DNA of 64,000 nucleotides from Muribaculum intestinale (GCF_002201515.1 NZ_CP021421.1:3224001-3288000), one strand, 5' to 3'; shown: positions 17,545-26,380, numbered from the stretch's first letter. Numbers and translations: made by a program. Notes: generated from the sequence alone by a model not told the origin.

Positions 17545-18994
17545 CGCATCATCGCTGCTGCGCGGCCTCGACTGGCCGACAGTGATAATATACGTGCTGC
17601 TCGTGCTGTGCGGCGTGGTAAGCATCTATGCCGCGAGCTACGACTTCGACAATGCATCCATGTTCTCGTTCGACGAGTTCTCCGGCAAGCAGCTGCGATG
17701 GGTCGGCCTGGCCTTCCTGGCCGGGGCCATGATAATGCTTATCGACTTCAGAGTATACGAGGCATACGCCTACCCAATCTACGGTGTGGTGATATTACTT
17801 TTGATTGTCACTATATTCATTGCGCCCGACATCAAGGGGTCAAGGTCGTGGCTCGTGCTGGGGCCAATGAGTCTGCAACCGGCCGAGTTCGGCAAATTTG
17901 CCACAGCGCTTGCTCTCGCCAAGCTATTCTCATCCTATAATTTCAGTCTCAACGCAAGCGCCTCCAACTACCTGAAAGCCCTGCTGATTATCTTCCTCCC
18001 GATATTCCTCATCCTCGCACAGAAAGAGACCGGCTCGGCACTCGCCTATCTGGCTCTGTTTTTTGTGCTCTACCGCGAGGGTATGAGCGGGCTTGTGCTT
18101 ACAGCCGCACTCGCCACCGTAGTGTTTTTCGTGACGACGATAAAGTATACAGAGACACTTGTGCTCGGTATCCCTTCGGGAGAGGTAGCTGTATTTGTCA
18201 TGATTGAGGCCGGCCTTGTGGCCATGCTCGCCATATACTGCAAATTGCAGACAGTGGCGCGCAACGTGCTTGTATGGTTTACCGCTACCGGCATTCTGGC
18301 ATGGCTGCTCGCTGTCTGCGGTGTGGTGATTCCCGGTCTGGTATTCTTTCTGACAGTAATCGGCGCAGCCATAGGCTACATTCTGTTTCAGGCTCTGCGC
18401 ATACCTCAGCGCGAGATTTTCGTCACCGCCGGTGCGGCAGTACTTTCCATATGTTTTCTGTTTTCGGTCAACAAGGTGTTCAACGACGTGCTTCAGCCCC
18501 ACCAGCAGCAACGCATCAAGGTGTCGCTCGGCATCGAGGAAGACCTGCGCGGAGCCGGCTACAACGTAAACCAGTCGAAAATAGCCATCGGCTCGGGAGG
18601 CACCTTCGGCAAGGGATTTCTCAACGGCACACAGACTAAACTGAAATATGTGCCCGAGCAGCATACCGACTTCATATTCTGCACAATCGGCGAGGAGGAG
18701 GGATTTTTGGGATCAGCGGTAGTGCTTCTGCTGTTTCTGGCACTCATACTCCGCATCATCTCGATAGCCGAGCGTCAGCCCACCACATTTGGCCGCGTCT
18801 ACGCCTATTGTGTGGCCTCCTACCTGATATTCCATATCGCCATCAACATAGGCATGGTCATCGGGCTCTGTCCCGTTATCGGCATCCCGTTGCCATTTTT
18901 CAGTTACGGCGGTTCCTCGCTGTGGGGCTTCACCTTCCTGCTGTTCATACTTCTACGCATCGACGCCTCGCGCCGCGAACACCTTATCTATTGA
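17525..18994 (+). CDS. rodA: SEDS peptidoglycan glycosyltransferase RodA
   Basis: A 489-residue polytopic SEDS protein. The start used is a GTG at 17525, 20 bp inside mrdA; the next ATG lies beyond the first membrane helix, so GTG is required. The family's C-terminal signature GLCPVIGIPLPFFSYGGSS is intact, as are 'DIKGSRSWLVLGPMSLQPAE' and 'GNIG/INIGMVIG'-type segments. It is about 70-100 residues longer than typical RodA because of extra hydrophobic sequence in the middle (about 200-290), which I believe is common in Bacteroidetes. It is the last gene of the elongasome cluster and converges on the barrel gene with only 13 bp between stops. Confidence 0.94.
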   Translation: MESRNTNASSLLRGLDWPTVIIYVLLVLCGVVSIYAASYDFDNASMFSFDEFSGKQLRWVGLAFLAGAMIMLIDFRVYEAYAYPIYGVVILLLIVTIFIAPDIKGSRSWLVLGPMSLQPAEFGKFATALALAKLFSSYNFSLNASASNYLKALLIIFLPIFLILAQKETGSALAYLALFFVLYREGMSGLVLTAALATVVFFVTTIKYTETLVLGIPSGEVAVFVMIEAGLVAMLAIYCKLQTVARNVLVWFTATGILAWLLAVCGVVIPGLVFFLTVIGAAIGYILFQALRIPQREIFVTAGAAVLSICFLFSVNKVFNDVLQPHQQQRIKVSLGIEEDLRGAGYNVNQSKIAIGSGGTFGKGFLNGTQTKLKYVPEQHTDFIFCTIGEEEGFLGSAVVLLLFLALILRIISIAERQPTTFGRVYAYCVASYLIFHIAINIGMVIGLCPVIGIPLPFFSYGGSSLWGFTFLLFILLRIDASRREHLIY

Positions 18995-19007
18995 CCGTCA
19001 ACGTCGC

Positions 19008-21107
19008 TTATTTCAAGATTGCCGAGTCGGCTGTGCCTGAGCCTGAAATCTCGTTTTTGCGCTGTACCTTTTTGCCATATCCGATAGTGTAGGATACGGA
19101 AATAGTATATCGCGCATGATGCTGAGTGCCGAATGTAGTGCGGTCAAAACTGTAATATTCGCTTGTGAGGGTTTCTCTGAGGTCTTCCCATGATGTATGA
19201 GCAAAATTGTACGCTGACGCACTTATATTCCAGCCATTCTTCCCCCATCCGATTTCAATCTGATATTTTGAAGGAGATTTACTGATAACACCACTGTGAG
19301 TCTCCTGATATTTTCCGGGAGTCATATACCATCCGAAAATGTAGAAGCTGTCCAGGTAGTAATTGAGCTGAGCCGTACATGTAAGTTGATTGTCATGCCA
19401 AGCATACTCGCCTGTGGTCTTGCGAATCCAGAATTGAGGGCGTAGTTTGCCTACCAGTTTACCTCCGAAAAATTTGCCTGTGGCACTGACCCCGATATAT
19501 TCGCTGAAATAGTTGCCTCCATTAAAATATTGACGTAGCATAGTGCCGTCGGGACCTGTGGGAGAATAAAGCGTGACACACCGGTCCTTAATCATCCCTA
19601 AATAAGCATCAGCCGACAGCTGCCACCGATTGTCTGGCAACCATGTGTATGAAAGCAGTGCGTTTGTGTATTTGTAGTCATTCAGCTCCGGTGTTCCGCG
19701 ATACCACATAAGTTCATCCTGCTGAAGCATGTTGGGACTCTTTTGTGATGAGCCCGGAAACATTGAACCATAATTGGCAGTGAGATAAAGTTGATGCTTG
19801 TCGTTGGGCGACCATGTGGCATTAATATTGGTCTGGGGGAAATTATTGTCGGCATTTACTCCTGAGATTCTGTTTGTCTCCCATATCCACGCCAAACCGG
19901 CTCCGACATTCCATTTTTCGTTAAAAACATGCTGATAATTCTGTCCAAGAAAATATATACCGACATCATATTTTTGCTTCGACGGGGAATTGCCATAATA
20001 ATTAATGATGTTCCAGTCGTGCTGCACTCCGAAATTCGTAAAGAAGCGATTGGCTTTGCCGGGATTCCAGTTCAAATGAAGATATACACTCAATTTGTGA
20101 ATCTCCTCCTTTGCATTATTTATAATCGAAAGGTCATCATGAGCGGTATAGTCGGAGTTAAGGTCATTATGGCCGTAGGTATAACTGGCATCAACATTCA
20201 GCCCCGTCTGCTTTGAGAGCATGAAGAAATATTCCCCGCTGTATTTTAAGGCCCAATCTTTTGACGAGGTTTTTGTGAATGACTCTGTGGAGGGGAACAA
20301 AGCGTCGGAGTATGTCAGAGTATTACCGACATCATTCCGTGGCACATTTGTCAGGCTATAGGCTATGCGATTTGATATCTGTATATTCTCGGTGTCATAC
20401 AATGCTCTGAAACTTATATCATTGCTATTGTTGCGATAACGCCCCAATCTCATTTCAGATACTCTGCTCACATCCTTTGGTCCCATTCCATACAAGTCGG
20501 CAAACCTAAAATTCTCAACCGAATTCTGCCCCGTATGCCGATTCGTCAGATATATTTCATCGGCAAATAAGTCGAATGTCATTTTCTTGTATGCAATTTT
20601 TGAATATACAGAGCCTTCAGTGCGGTTTACTCCAAACCATTTGTTGGCGTTGAGCTTCGTATAACCACCCCATTCGTATTTCTGCATAACGAAATTAATG
20701 ACATATTTAGCGCCTTGGAAACGTGCATCAGCCGGATGAGTGTAATACTCGACCTTCTTCACATCCTGCGTTCTCATGCCCTTCAAGTCCTCAGAAGTAG
20801 CAGGGATAAAGTCAATGAATACAGACACATCTTGTCCGTGTGCGGTCTGTATCGTCTGACTGACCGGGTCTACGCTAATCTGAGGAATAGACATTTGCGA
20901 AAGAAGCGATACAGCGTTTTGAGCCGCGTTTTTCTGACGTACCATAGGTATATAGGTCGACACCTCTGCATTTATGCGCTGATTGGATGCCTCGATTACG
21001 ACTTCGTCAAGTTGTTGCGCCCTGATAGAATCAGAAGTCTCTGTCTGTGCCCCGGCTGTTGTGGCAACAATGCCGCAAATCATTGTGAGCATAATTCCTT
21101 TACGCAT
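19008..21107 (-). CDS. TonB-receptor-like outer membrane beta-barrel protein
   Basis: A 699-residue outer membrane protein with signal peptide MRKGIMLTMICGIVATTAGA. It has a short plug-like region ('LDEVVIEASNQRINAE', 'SVFIDFIPATSEDLKGMRTQ', 'VKKVEYYTHPADARFQGAKY', residues about 32-150) and then alternating aromatic strands to the C-terminus. It resembles the OMP_b-brl_3 (PF14905-like) barrels and TonB-dependent receptors, but lacks the usual N-terminal carboxypeptidase-like domain and has no SusD partner. The substrate is unknown. The upstream region is unusually structured (see the feature at 21165-21361). Confidence 0.85.
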   Translation of the reverse strand: MRKGIMLTMICGIVATTAGAQTETSDSIRAQQLDEVVIEASNQRINAEVSTYIPMVRQKNAAQNAVSLLSQMSIPQISVDPVSQTIQTAHGQDVSVFIDFIPATSEDLKGMRTQDVKKVEYYTHPADARFQGAKYVINFVMQKYEWGGYTKLNANKWFGVNRTEGSVYSKIAYKKMTFDLFADEIYLTNRHTGQNSVENFRFADLYGMGPKDVSRVSEMRLGRYRNNSNDISFRALYDTENIQISNRIAYSLTNVPRNDVGNTLTYSDALFPSTESFTKTSSKDWALKYSGEYFFMLSKQTGLNVDASYTYGHNDLNSDYTAHDDLSIINNAKEEIHKLSVYLHLNWNPGKANRFFTNFGVQHDWNIINYYGNSPSKQKYDVGIYFLGQNYQHVFNEKWNVGAGLAWIWETNRISGVNADNNFPQTNINATWSPNDKHQLYLTANYGSMFPGSSQKSPNMLQQDELMWYRGTPELNDYKYTNALLSYTWLPDNRWQLSADAYLGMIKDRCVTLYSPTGPDGTMLRQYFNGGNYFSEYIGVSATGKFFGGKLVGKLRPQFWIRKTTGEYAWHDNQLTCTAQLNYYLDSFYIFGWYMTPGKYQETHSGVISKSPSKYQIEIGWGKNGWNISASAYNFAHTSWEDLRETLTSEYYSFDRTTFGTQHHARYTISVSYTIGYGKKVQRKNEISGSGTADSAILK

Positions 21108-21466
21108 CTGAAAATATGATTATTAAACCCCGAAGTAAAGTTATACTATTACCTTACACAAGAGTTTATAGTTCAGCCACTGACTCTGCGGCTGTTGTAT
21201 CTGATAAAGAAATACGTGAGCCAACTATGCCACGTCATGAGTCGGAGGTCGTAGGAAAACCTTTATCCAAAGATGTGGGAATAGCAGCCCACGCTATACG
21301 CGTGAGAACCACTATGCCTACTCTCGGATAAGTCTTGAATTTCCTACGTTCCCGACTACGAAATAAGCATAACGCTTCTTGATTTTCAAAAATGTCGCGG
21401 ATCGGCTATGCCAATCCGATGGCAAAGATAGTTTTTTTAAGTAAGTCGTAAAAATTATTTTACGAC
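21108..21466. other. Gene-free region upstream of the barrel gene
   Basis: About 360 bp without a credible ORF. It holds a long imperfect hairpin (21239-21361), imperfect direct repeats, a short hairpin (CAGCC/GGCTG near 21174-21195) and a perfect 15-bp inverted repeat (21439-21472). Confidence 0.6.
21165..21361 (-). promoter_or_regulatory. Structured leader candidate of the barrel gene
   Basis: Read on the minus strand, 21361 to 21239 folds back on itself. GTAG-TCGG...CGTAGGAAA pairs with TTTTCCTACG...CCGAC. CTTATCC pairs with GGATAAAG, and a terminal CACGC-GTATA-GCGTG hairpin caps the stem. A GGCATAGTnGG...TCACG string occurs twice (about 21216-21236 and 21302-21325). It ends about 55 bp before the barrel ATG. 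It does not match the cobalamin-riboswitch consensus. It could be a 5' UTR regulatory RNA or an inserted palindromic repeat. Confidence 0.4.
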
Positions 21467-21472
21467 TTACTT
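21439..21472. repeat. Perfect 15-bp inverted repeat
   Basis: AAGTAAGTCGTAAAA and its exact complement are separated by ATTA. The first half plus ATTATT (21 nt) recurs exactly at 24984-25004, next to a terminal-repeat-like sequence. It may be a remnant of the small mobile elements seen elsewhere in the window. Confidence 0.6.
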
Positions 21473-21824
21473 ACGCTTAATCAGGGAGAGTGCTTTGTCA
21501 AGAGCCATGGAGGCCGGTACCGCTATATCGGGCATTGCTCCATGAATAATCTTCATCGGCATTAAGATACCAGAAGCGCTTGAATGAAATGCCACACTCG
21601 AGGTCTGACACAGACAGATGATACCAGAGTTTATCACCGTAGCACACACTCATCCCTCCGGTCTCTTCGCCGATAATCGTACCGATATTGCATTCGGCAA
21701 ACGTCCATGCAAAAGATGCGGCAGCCGAGAAAGTCTTTCCGGATGTCAAAAGGTATACGTTGCCGGCGTAATGACCATCCTCCGGGGCAATCGGCTTGAT
21801 GAAATCCGACTCCGGCACTTTCAA
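21467..21824 (-). pseudogene. S41-family peptidase fragment, truncated and frameshifted
   Basis: One frame encodes an S41 C-terminal core, 'GNVYLLTSGKTFSAAASFAW' with the nucleophile region, then 'IGTIIGEETGG'. It runs on to an unrelated end. The expected tail (HGAMPDIAVPASMALDKAL, ending LSLIKRK) lies in the next frame from about 21540 to 21467. A stop codon just upstream of the first frame and the absence of any PDZ or N-terminal domain show 5' loss as well. Short open pieces continue upstream to about 21955 (for example TLTLRLDEWESAEVCMISAA) and may be further debris. It is a decayed gene, not a functional protease. Confidence 0.75.
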
Positions 21825-21970
21825 AGGGGTTCACGGCTCGGCGAGTGACCGACACAATGGACTAGTCGCCCGCCGCGCTTATCATGCACACCTCGGCCGA
21901 CTCCCATTCGTCAAGCCTCAAGGTCAAGGTATCTATCGGCGAGACAAACAAATGGTATTAAAGGATGTAG

Positions 21971-23689
21971 TCATTGCAATCCGAGATAGTCGCGCAGTAT
22001 ATTGGCGCTGACATCGCCGGGAGTATTGATGGCAAGAATCACCGGACGGTCGGACGGAGAGAAAAACTCAGGCAGCACAGCGACGAGCTCAGCTTCGGAT
22101 GATGCCTCAAGATAGGCAAATCCATATGCATCGACCAACTGCCGCAATGGGAACGGCCGGTCGGCAACAAGGAAGCGGTCGAGTATCGGCATCGAGCGTG
22201 TAGCGTCGATAAAACGGAATATGCCGCCTCCGCCATTGCACAGCACCGCCATACGGAATGTGGGCGGTATACACGGTGCAGCCAGAGCGCCGATGTCATA
22301 CTGTGCGCTCATGTCGCCTGTCAGCAACATCGTAAGCCGATTGGGAAACGCCGAAGCAGCGCCTATGGCCGTAGAGGTTGAGCCATCGATACCGCTTACT
22401 CCGCGGTTGCTGTCGGCACGCGAGCACTGCAGTGCCGGAAACAGCTGGGCATATCGCACCGATGTACCGTTGGAAAGCTGCAAGGCCGTACCCTCCGGGA
22501 CGGCATCCATAAGAGTGGACACGGCGCGTAAATCGCTCCATGGCGCAGATTGGAGAAAGTAGGAGTGAATCTTCCTTGCAGAACAGTCGAGCGCCATCCA
22601 TGCCTCATAATATCCCGACTGACAGCACGCAATACAATCCTCATCTATAACCGACAGCAGTCCGCTGAAAAATGGCGCGGCTTCCATATCGATACGCTGT
22701 GTAAGCGACTGGAAACAATCGATAGTCGTGTCGGAAAGGCCCACATGCCAATGTTCGTCGGGATGTACACGCCGCAGATACTGCTTGATAAATCGCGACA
22801 CTATGGCACCACCGACAGTTATCACCAGGTCGGGACGCATATGGTCGAGCTCGTCCTCCGACATAATGCTTAGCACAGAGTCGATGGCATTGATAAACCG
22901 CGGAGAGGAGAGGTTGGATATCGTCTCGGTCATCACCGCTACATTGCCACGTAGCGACAGGCGTTCAAGGGCATCACGCAGAGCCACGTCAGGATTGTGG
23001 AATCCGGCAATGACGAGCACCCGCGGCGACGTCGACACAATCGTGGCAAGAGATGCAGCATCGGCATGAGACAGACGCTGGTCGGGCTGTATAATCCCTA
23101 CGGTGCGCGCAGTCCAGCGTGTGTCATTCCATCCCGCCATACCCCCCAGAGGCGCGTCAAGCTGCACATTTATATGCACCGGAGCCTGTCGGCCCGAAGT
23201 GGCGGATATAAGCGCATCGTTGACCATGCGGTTGGCATACCATTGCCGGGTAGGAGCCGAGCAGTCAGCGGGAATATTATAATTTCCCTTTACATAGTTG
23301 GCAAGAGCCTCATATTGGCGCAGAGTCTGACTGTCATCCTGGTCAATCCACTCTACCGGGCGGTCGGCCGACACCACAATCAGAGGCACCTTGCGGTAAT
23401 ATGCCTCGGCTACCGCCGGAGCATAATTCAGCAAAGCCGTGCCCGATGTGCAGACAAGCACTACAGGACGCCCTGTCACGGATGCCTTCCCGAGGGCGAT
23501 AAAAGCAGCACTGCGCTCGTCGATGACAACAGTACAGCGTATTGAGCCGGATGCGCTCAGTGCCATCATCAGCGGAGCATTACGTGAGCCGGGCGACACA
23601 ACAGCCTCCTCGACACAATGCTTCTCAAGCAGCGATACCAATATGCGGCATGCCTCCTTGTCGGTAGTAACGGTAGTATTCGTTTCCAA
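21971..23689 (-). CDS. menD: Menaquinone synthesis enzyme MenD (SEPHCHC synthase)
   Basis: A 572-residue thiamine-diphosphate enzyme. It shows 'EEAVVSPGSRNAPLMMALS' (start of the PYR domain), 'CTSGTALLNYAPAVAEAYY' and the TPP-binding 'GDMSAQYDIGAL...VLCNGGGGIF' pattern (GDxx...NxGG). It joins isochorismate and 2-oxoglutarate in menaquinone synthesis, needed for anaerobic fumarate respiration. The only sensible start is a TTG at 23689, directly before ETNTTVTTDKEACRIL. No other men genes are adjacent. A TAACTTTG box lies at 23716-23723 on this strand. Confidence 0.94.
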   Translation of the reverse strand: METNTTVTTDKEACRILVSLLEKHCVEEAVVSPGSRNAPLMMALSASGSIRCTVVIDERSAAFIALGKASVTGRPVVLVCTSGTALLNYAPAVAEAYYRKVPLIVVSADRPVEWIDQDDSQTLRQYEALANYVKGNYNIPADCSAPTRQWYANRMVNDALISATSGRQAPVHINVQLDAPLGGMAGWNDTRWTARTVGIIQPDQRLSHADAASLATIVSTSPRVLVIAGFHNPDVALRDALERLSLRGNVAVMTETISNLSSPRFINAIDSVLSIMSEDELDHMRPDLVITVGGAIVSRFIKQYLRRVHPDEHWHVGLSDTTIDCFQSLTQRIDMEAAPFFSGLLSVIDEDCIACCQSGYYEAWMALDCSARKIHSYFLQSAPWSDLRAVSTLMDAVPEGTALQLSNGTSVRYAQLFPALQCSRADSNRGVSGIDGSTSTAIGAASAFPNRLTMLLTGDMSAQYDIGALAAPCIPPTFRMAVLCNGGGGIFRFIDATRSMPILDRFLVADRPFPLRQLVDAYGFAYLEASSEAELVAVLPEFFSPSDRPVILAINTPGDVSANILRDYLGLQ

Positions 23690-23764
23690 AGCTAAAAGGA
23701 TGGTTAAATTAACTACAAAGTTACAAAAAAGGGGAACAGTGAGTGCGATGTCACATTAAAATAG

Positions 23765-23772
23765 TATATTTG
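23765..23772 (+). promoter_or_regulatory. Candidate -7 box of cdd
   Basis: TATATTTG fits TAnnTTTG and lies 54 bp before the cdd ATG. No well-spaced -33 element was found. The divergent menD box TAACTTTG is 42 bp away on the other strand. Confidence 0.4.
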
Positions 23773-23826
23773 TCTCTGCCGCCGGTTTTGGCGACAGCAG
23801 AAACCAACAATTCAAGTACAAAAGAT

Positions 23827-24303
23827 ATGAAACGAATCGATATTGCAGTCCCCGTCACCGCCCTGCGCGACGACGAACTTACAGAGACCGACCGTGTGCT
23901 CGTGATGAAAGCGCGCGAAGCCACCTATCGGGCCTATGCACCCTACAGCAAATTTCATGTAGGCGCGGCCATACTGCTTGACAACGGCGAAATCGTCACA
24001 GGCTCCAACCAGGAGAATGCAGCCACACCGTCAAGCCTGTGTGCGGAACGCACAGCGGCATATTACGCACACTCCACCTATCCCGACGCAAAGTTCAAGA
24101 CTATAGCCATCGCCGCCCGCGACACGACGGGGAGCGAATTGGCTGATCCTATTTCGCCATGTGGCGCATGCCGCCAGGCGCTGCTTGAGTTTGAGACACT
24201 TGCCGGCCACAACGTGCGTGTAGTGCTTGCGGGTAGCCGCCAGTGCTATGTGCTGGATTCTGTCCACTCTCTGCTCCCGCTCAGTTTCACCCACTTCGAA
24301 TAG
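23827..24303 (+). CDS. cdd: Cytidine deaminase
   Basis: A 158-residue homotetrameric-type deaminase from the ATG at 23827 (MKRIDIAVPV). Zinc ligands are in SLCAERTA (Cys plus the catalytic Glu) and PCGACRQ (two Cys). The substrate-side 'YAPYSKFHVGAAILL' and 'GSNQENAATPSS' segments match the family. It converts cytidine and deoxycytidine to uridine and deoxyuridine in pyrimidine salvage. A very strong hairpin follows 19 bp after the stop. Confidence 0.95.
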   Translation: MKRIDIAVPVTALRDDELTETDRVLVMKAREATYRAYAPYSKFHVGAAILLDNGEIVTGSNQENAATPSSLCAERTAAYYAHSTYPDAKFKTIAIAARDTTGSELADPISPCGACRQALLEFETLAGHNVRVVLAGSRQCYVLDSVHSLLPLSFTHFE

Positions 24304-24322
24304 GCACAAAATCTCATATAGC

Positions 24323-24367
24323 ATTCAAGAGGGGGTATCAAGCGACGCTTGATACCCCCTCTTGAAT
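24323..24367. terminator. Bidirectional terminator, 22-bp perfect stem
   Basis: Two perfect 22-bp arms (first arm starting ATTCAAGAGGGGGTATCAAG) surround a single central A at 24345. It lies between the convergent genes cdd and the polyhistidine protein and is followed by ATGACTTTT. It probably stops both transcripts. Confidence 0.8.
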
Positions 24368-24380
24368 ATGACTTTTACAC

Positions 24381-24401
24381 TTATTATTAAACAAGCTTTT
24401 A
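24381..24401. repeat. Solo terminal-repeat-like sequence
   Basis: TTATTATTAAACAAGCTT followed by TTA closely matches the right end of the mobile element at 53637-53983 (TTATTATTAAACAAGCTC followed by TTA). No partner end is visible, so it is a remnant or a chance match. The flanking TTA is also the stop codon of the polyhistidine gene. Confidence 0.4.
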
Positions 24402-24845
24402 GTCATCATCGTGATGGTGATGGTGATGATGATGATGATTGTAATGCTTCTTCATCTCTTTCTTGTATGCTTTGTAAGCCTTCTTGCGGGCTTTGTGCAT
24501 ATCCTCCATGTAGTCATCGTAATCATCATCATAATCATATCCGACATACATCAATGCCGGAGATGCATAATAATTGTGATGACGCATCTCCTTGCGATAG
24601 GCTTTGGCGGCTTTCTTGATGGCCTTGTGGTAATACCTCGGAGCCGGAGTCAGCATCACAGCCGGATGATACGGCTCAACCACGCGAGGCAGTGTAAGCA
24701 CAACAGGCATGCGCGGAGCGGGATAGAAATTAGACAGATGGAAATTGACACCGTCTGTGCCGGCATCGAAAGAGAAGAATTGCGCTGACGCGCCTGCGGC
24801 GCCCAGCCCAATCAATGTAGCGGTAAGTATAACCTGTCGTAACAT
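24399..24845 (-). CDS. Secreted histidine-rich protein with polyHis tail
   Basis: A 148-residue protein with signal peptide MLRQVILTATLIGLGAAGASA. The mature part has two copies of a Lys/Tyr/His block, HKAIKKAAKAYRKEMRHHNYY (about 88-108) and HKARKKAYKAYKKEMKKHYN (about 117-136). They are separated by an acidic Tyr/Asp stretch (GYDYDDDYDDYMEDM). It ends with nine consecutive His and three Asp. I know no family for it. The tail would bind Ni, Zn or Cu, so metal storage, scavenging or acid buffering in the periplasm is a reasonable guess. The His codons form a CAT/CAC run prone to length change. It is a single gene, convergent with cdd. Confidence 0.75.
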   Translation of the reverse strand: MLRQVILTATLIGLGAAGASAQFFSFDAGTDGVNFHLSNFYPAPRMPVVLTLPRVVEPYHPAVMLTPAPRYYHKAIKKAAKAYRKEMRHHNYYASPALMYVGYDYDDDYDDYMEDMHKARKKAYKAYKKEMKKHYNHHHHHHHHHDDD

Positions 24846-24938
24846 AACTCTTGGCTAAATTAATGTGTCGTATTGATTTATAAACACCGCGCATAGTCCA
24901 ATTGTTGAGCCGACCGTTTCGACAGTATGACACATAGC

Positions 24939-24980
24939 ACGTCAGGCGTTGCGCGGACTATCCGCAGCAACGCCTGACGT
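24939..24980 (-). terminator. Probable nhaD terminator hairpin
   Basis: A 19-bp stem with one bulged base (ACGTCAGGCGTTGCGCGGA / TCCGCAGCAACGCCTGACGT, loop CTA), 63 bp beyond the nhaD stop and 93 bp before the polyhistidine gene ATG. There is no T run, so it may instead protect a 3' end. Confidence 0.55.
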
Positions 24981-24983
24981 TAT

Positions 24984-25017
24984 AAGTAAGTCGTAAAAAT
25001 TATTAAACAAGTTCTTA
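24984..25017. repeat. Terminal-repeat remnant with TTA flank
   Basis: AAGTAAGTCGTAAAAATTATT (same string as at 21439-21459) runs into ATTAAACAAGTTC followed by TTA. The latter matches the outer end of the small inverted-repeat elements (TTAAACAAGCTC plus TTA). Only one end is found. Confidence 0.45.
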
Positions 25018-25042
25018 CTTATATCATGACTCCGACAGACTA

Positions 25043-26380
25043 TCAGATATGTATTACAAAAGTCTCAAGCCAAATCATCACCATACCGGCGATATATCCG
25101 AGAAAAGCCATCCATGTGATACGCTTCATATACCACATAAACGGAATTTTCTCGATACCCATGGCCACAACACCTGCGGCCGATCCGATAATAAGCATCG
25201 AACCTCCCACACCGGCGCAGAAAGTAAGCAAGTGCCAGAACAGGCCATCCTCTACAAACGCCATCATATACGATGGGTCGGCCGAGGCCTGAATCATCGC
25301 TTCCGAAGCCACCGGATACATATTCATGCATGCGGCCACAAGCGGCACATTGTCGACAATCGACGACAACACACCGATAATGCCGTTGATGATGTAGGGC
25401 TGGTGTATGGCCTCATTGAGCCATGTGGCCAGTGCGGTAAGAATCTTTGCCTCCTGCAGGGCGGCTACAGCCATAAGGATTCCGAGGAAAAACAGGATTG
25501 TAGGCATATCTATCGACTTCAGAGCGCCTGAGATACGGCCCTCAATCTTGCCGTCGAGGTTGTAGTGGCGCACCACAAGTTCGGTTATAAGCCACAGCAC
25601 ACTTAGCGAAATCAGTATTCCCATATATGGAGGGAGACCGGTGAGCGCTTTGAACATAGGCACAAAGAGCAGACCTCCTACGCCACACACGAGGATAAGT
25701 ATCGAGAGGTTGTGGTGCTCTTTGGAGATTTCATATCCTATGCGCTGGTCCTGCGCGTTAAGAGCCTCGACCGGCGCAGGCTGTATCTGGCGCGAAGCGA
25801 GGAACACGGGGATTACCACCGACACGATGCAGGGCACGAGAAGGTTTACGATAAGGTCGACGGAACTTACATAATTTTTCATCCACAGCATGATTGTCGT
25901 TATGTCACCGATAGGCGACCATGCACCTCCACTGTTTGCGGCTATCACGATGACACAGGCAAACAGCCAGCGTTCCTTCTGGTCGCGCAGCATGCGACGC
26001 AACATCATCACCATGATGATGGTCGTCGTCATGTTGTCAAGGATACTCGACATGAAGAAAGCGACAAAAGCGAGCACCCACATAAGTCCGCGCTTATTTT
26101 CGGCACGTATGTGCTTTACTATTATATGGAAGCCTCCATAACGGTCGATAAGCTCAACAATCGTCATGGCTCCGATAAGAAACACGACAATCTCACAGGT
26201 GTCGCCAAGCGCCACGACAAGATCGTGGGATGTAGCCGGGTCATGAGTGACGAGTGCATAGATAGCCCACAGAACTCCGCACATAAGGAGCGCGAATGTG
26301 GCCTTATTGATGTGAATCACATGCTCGAAAGCAATAAGCAGATAGCCTATCACAAAGACTACTAACATAAGTGTTACCAT
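25043..26380 (-). CDS. nhaD: NhaD-type sodium/proton antiporter
   Basis: About 445 residues from the ATG at 26380 (MVTLMLVVFVIGYLLIAFEH); an upstream extension of 37 residues is not membrane-like and is left out. About 12 transmembrane helices. NhaD/ion-transporter (IT) superfamily blocks are present: 'FLIGAMTIVELIDRYGGF', 'SSILDNMTTTIIMVMMLR' and 'NSGGAWSPIGDITTIML', with the repeat-related 'SSIVDNVPLVAACM' and 'GGSMLIIGSAAGV' in the second half. The paired 'DN..T' and 'S..GD' motifs lie in the transport core. It expels Na+ or Li+ in exchange for protons. It is divergent from rlmD. Confidence 0.92.
   Translation of the reverse strand: MVTLMLVVFVIGYLLIAFEHVIHINKATFALLMCGVLWAIYALVTHDPATSHDLVVALGDTCEIVVFLIGAMTIVELIDRYGGFHIIVKHIRAENKRGLMWVLAFVAFFMSSILDNMTTTIIMVMMLRRMLRDQKERWLFACVIVIAANSGGAWSPIGDITTIMLWMKNYVSSVDLIVNLLVPCIVSVVIPVFLASRQIQPAPVEALNAQDQRIGYEISKEHHNLSILILVCGVGGLLFVPMFKALTGLPPYMGILISLSVLWLITELVVRHYNLDGKIEGRISGALKSIDMPTILFFLGILMAVAALQEAKILTALATWLNEAIHQPYIINGIIGVLSSIVDNVPLVAACMNMYPVASEAMIQASADPSYMMAFVEDGLFWHLLTFCAGVGGSMLIIGSAAGVVAMGIEKIPFMWYMKRITWMAFLGYIAGMVMIWLETFVIHI

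Noticed and set aside
21165..21361. Cobalamin riboswitch before a TonB-receptor-like gene
   Set aside because: The B12 box (AGYCAGGAGACCTGCC-like) and GGGAAGG-type elements are absent; only a generic hairpin is present.
24411..24788. A hydrophobic plus-strand ORF (poly-Met/Val) opposite the polyhistidine gene
   Set aside because: It is the complement of His/Asp codons; the minus-strand frame has a clean signal peptide.
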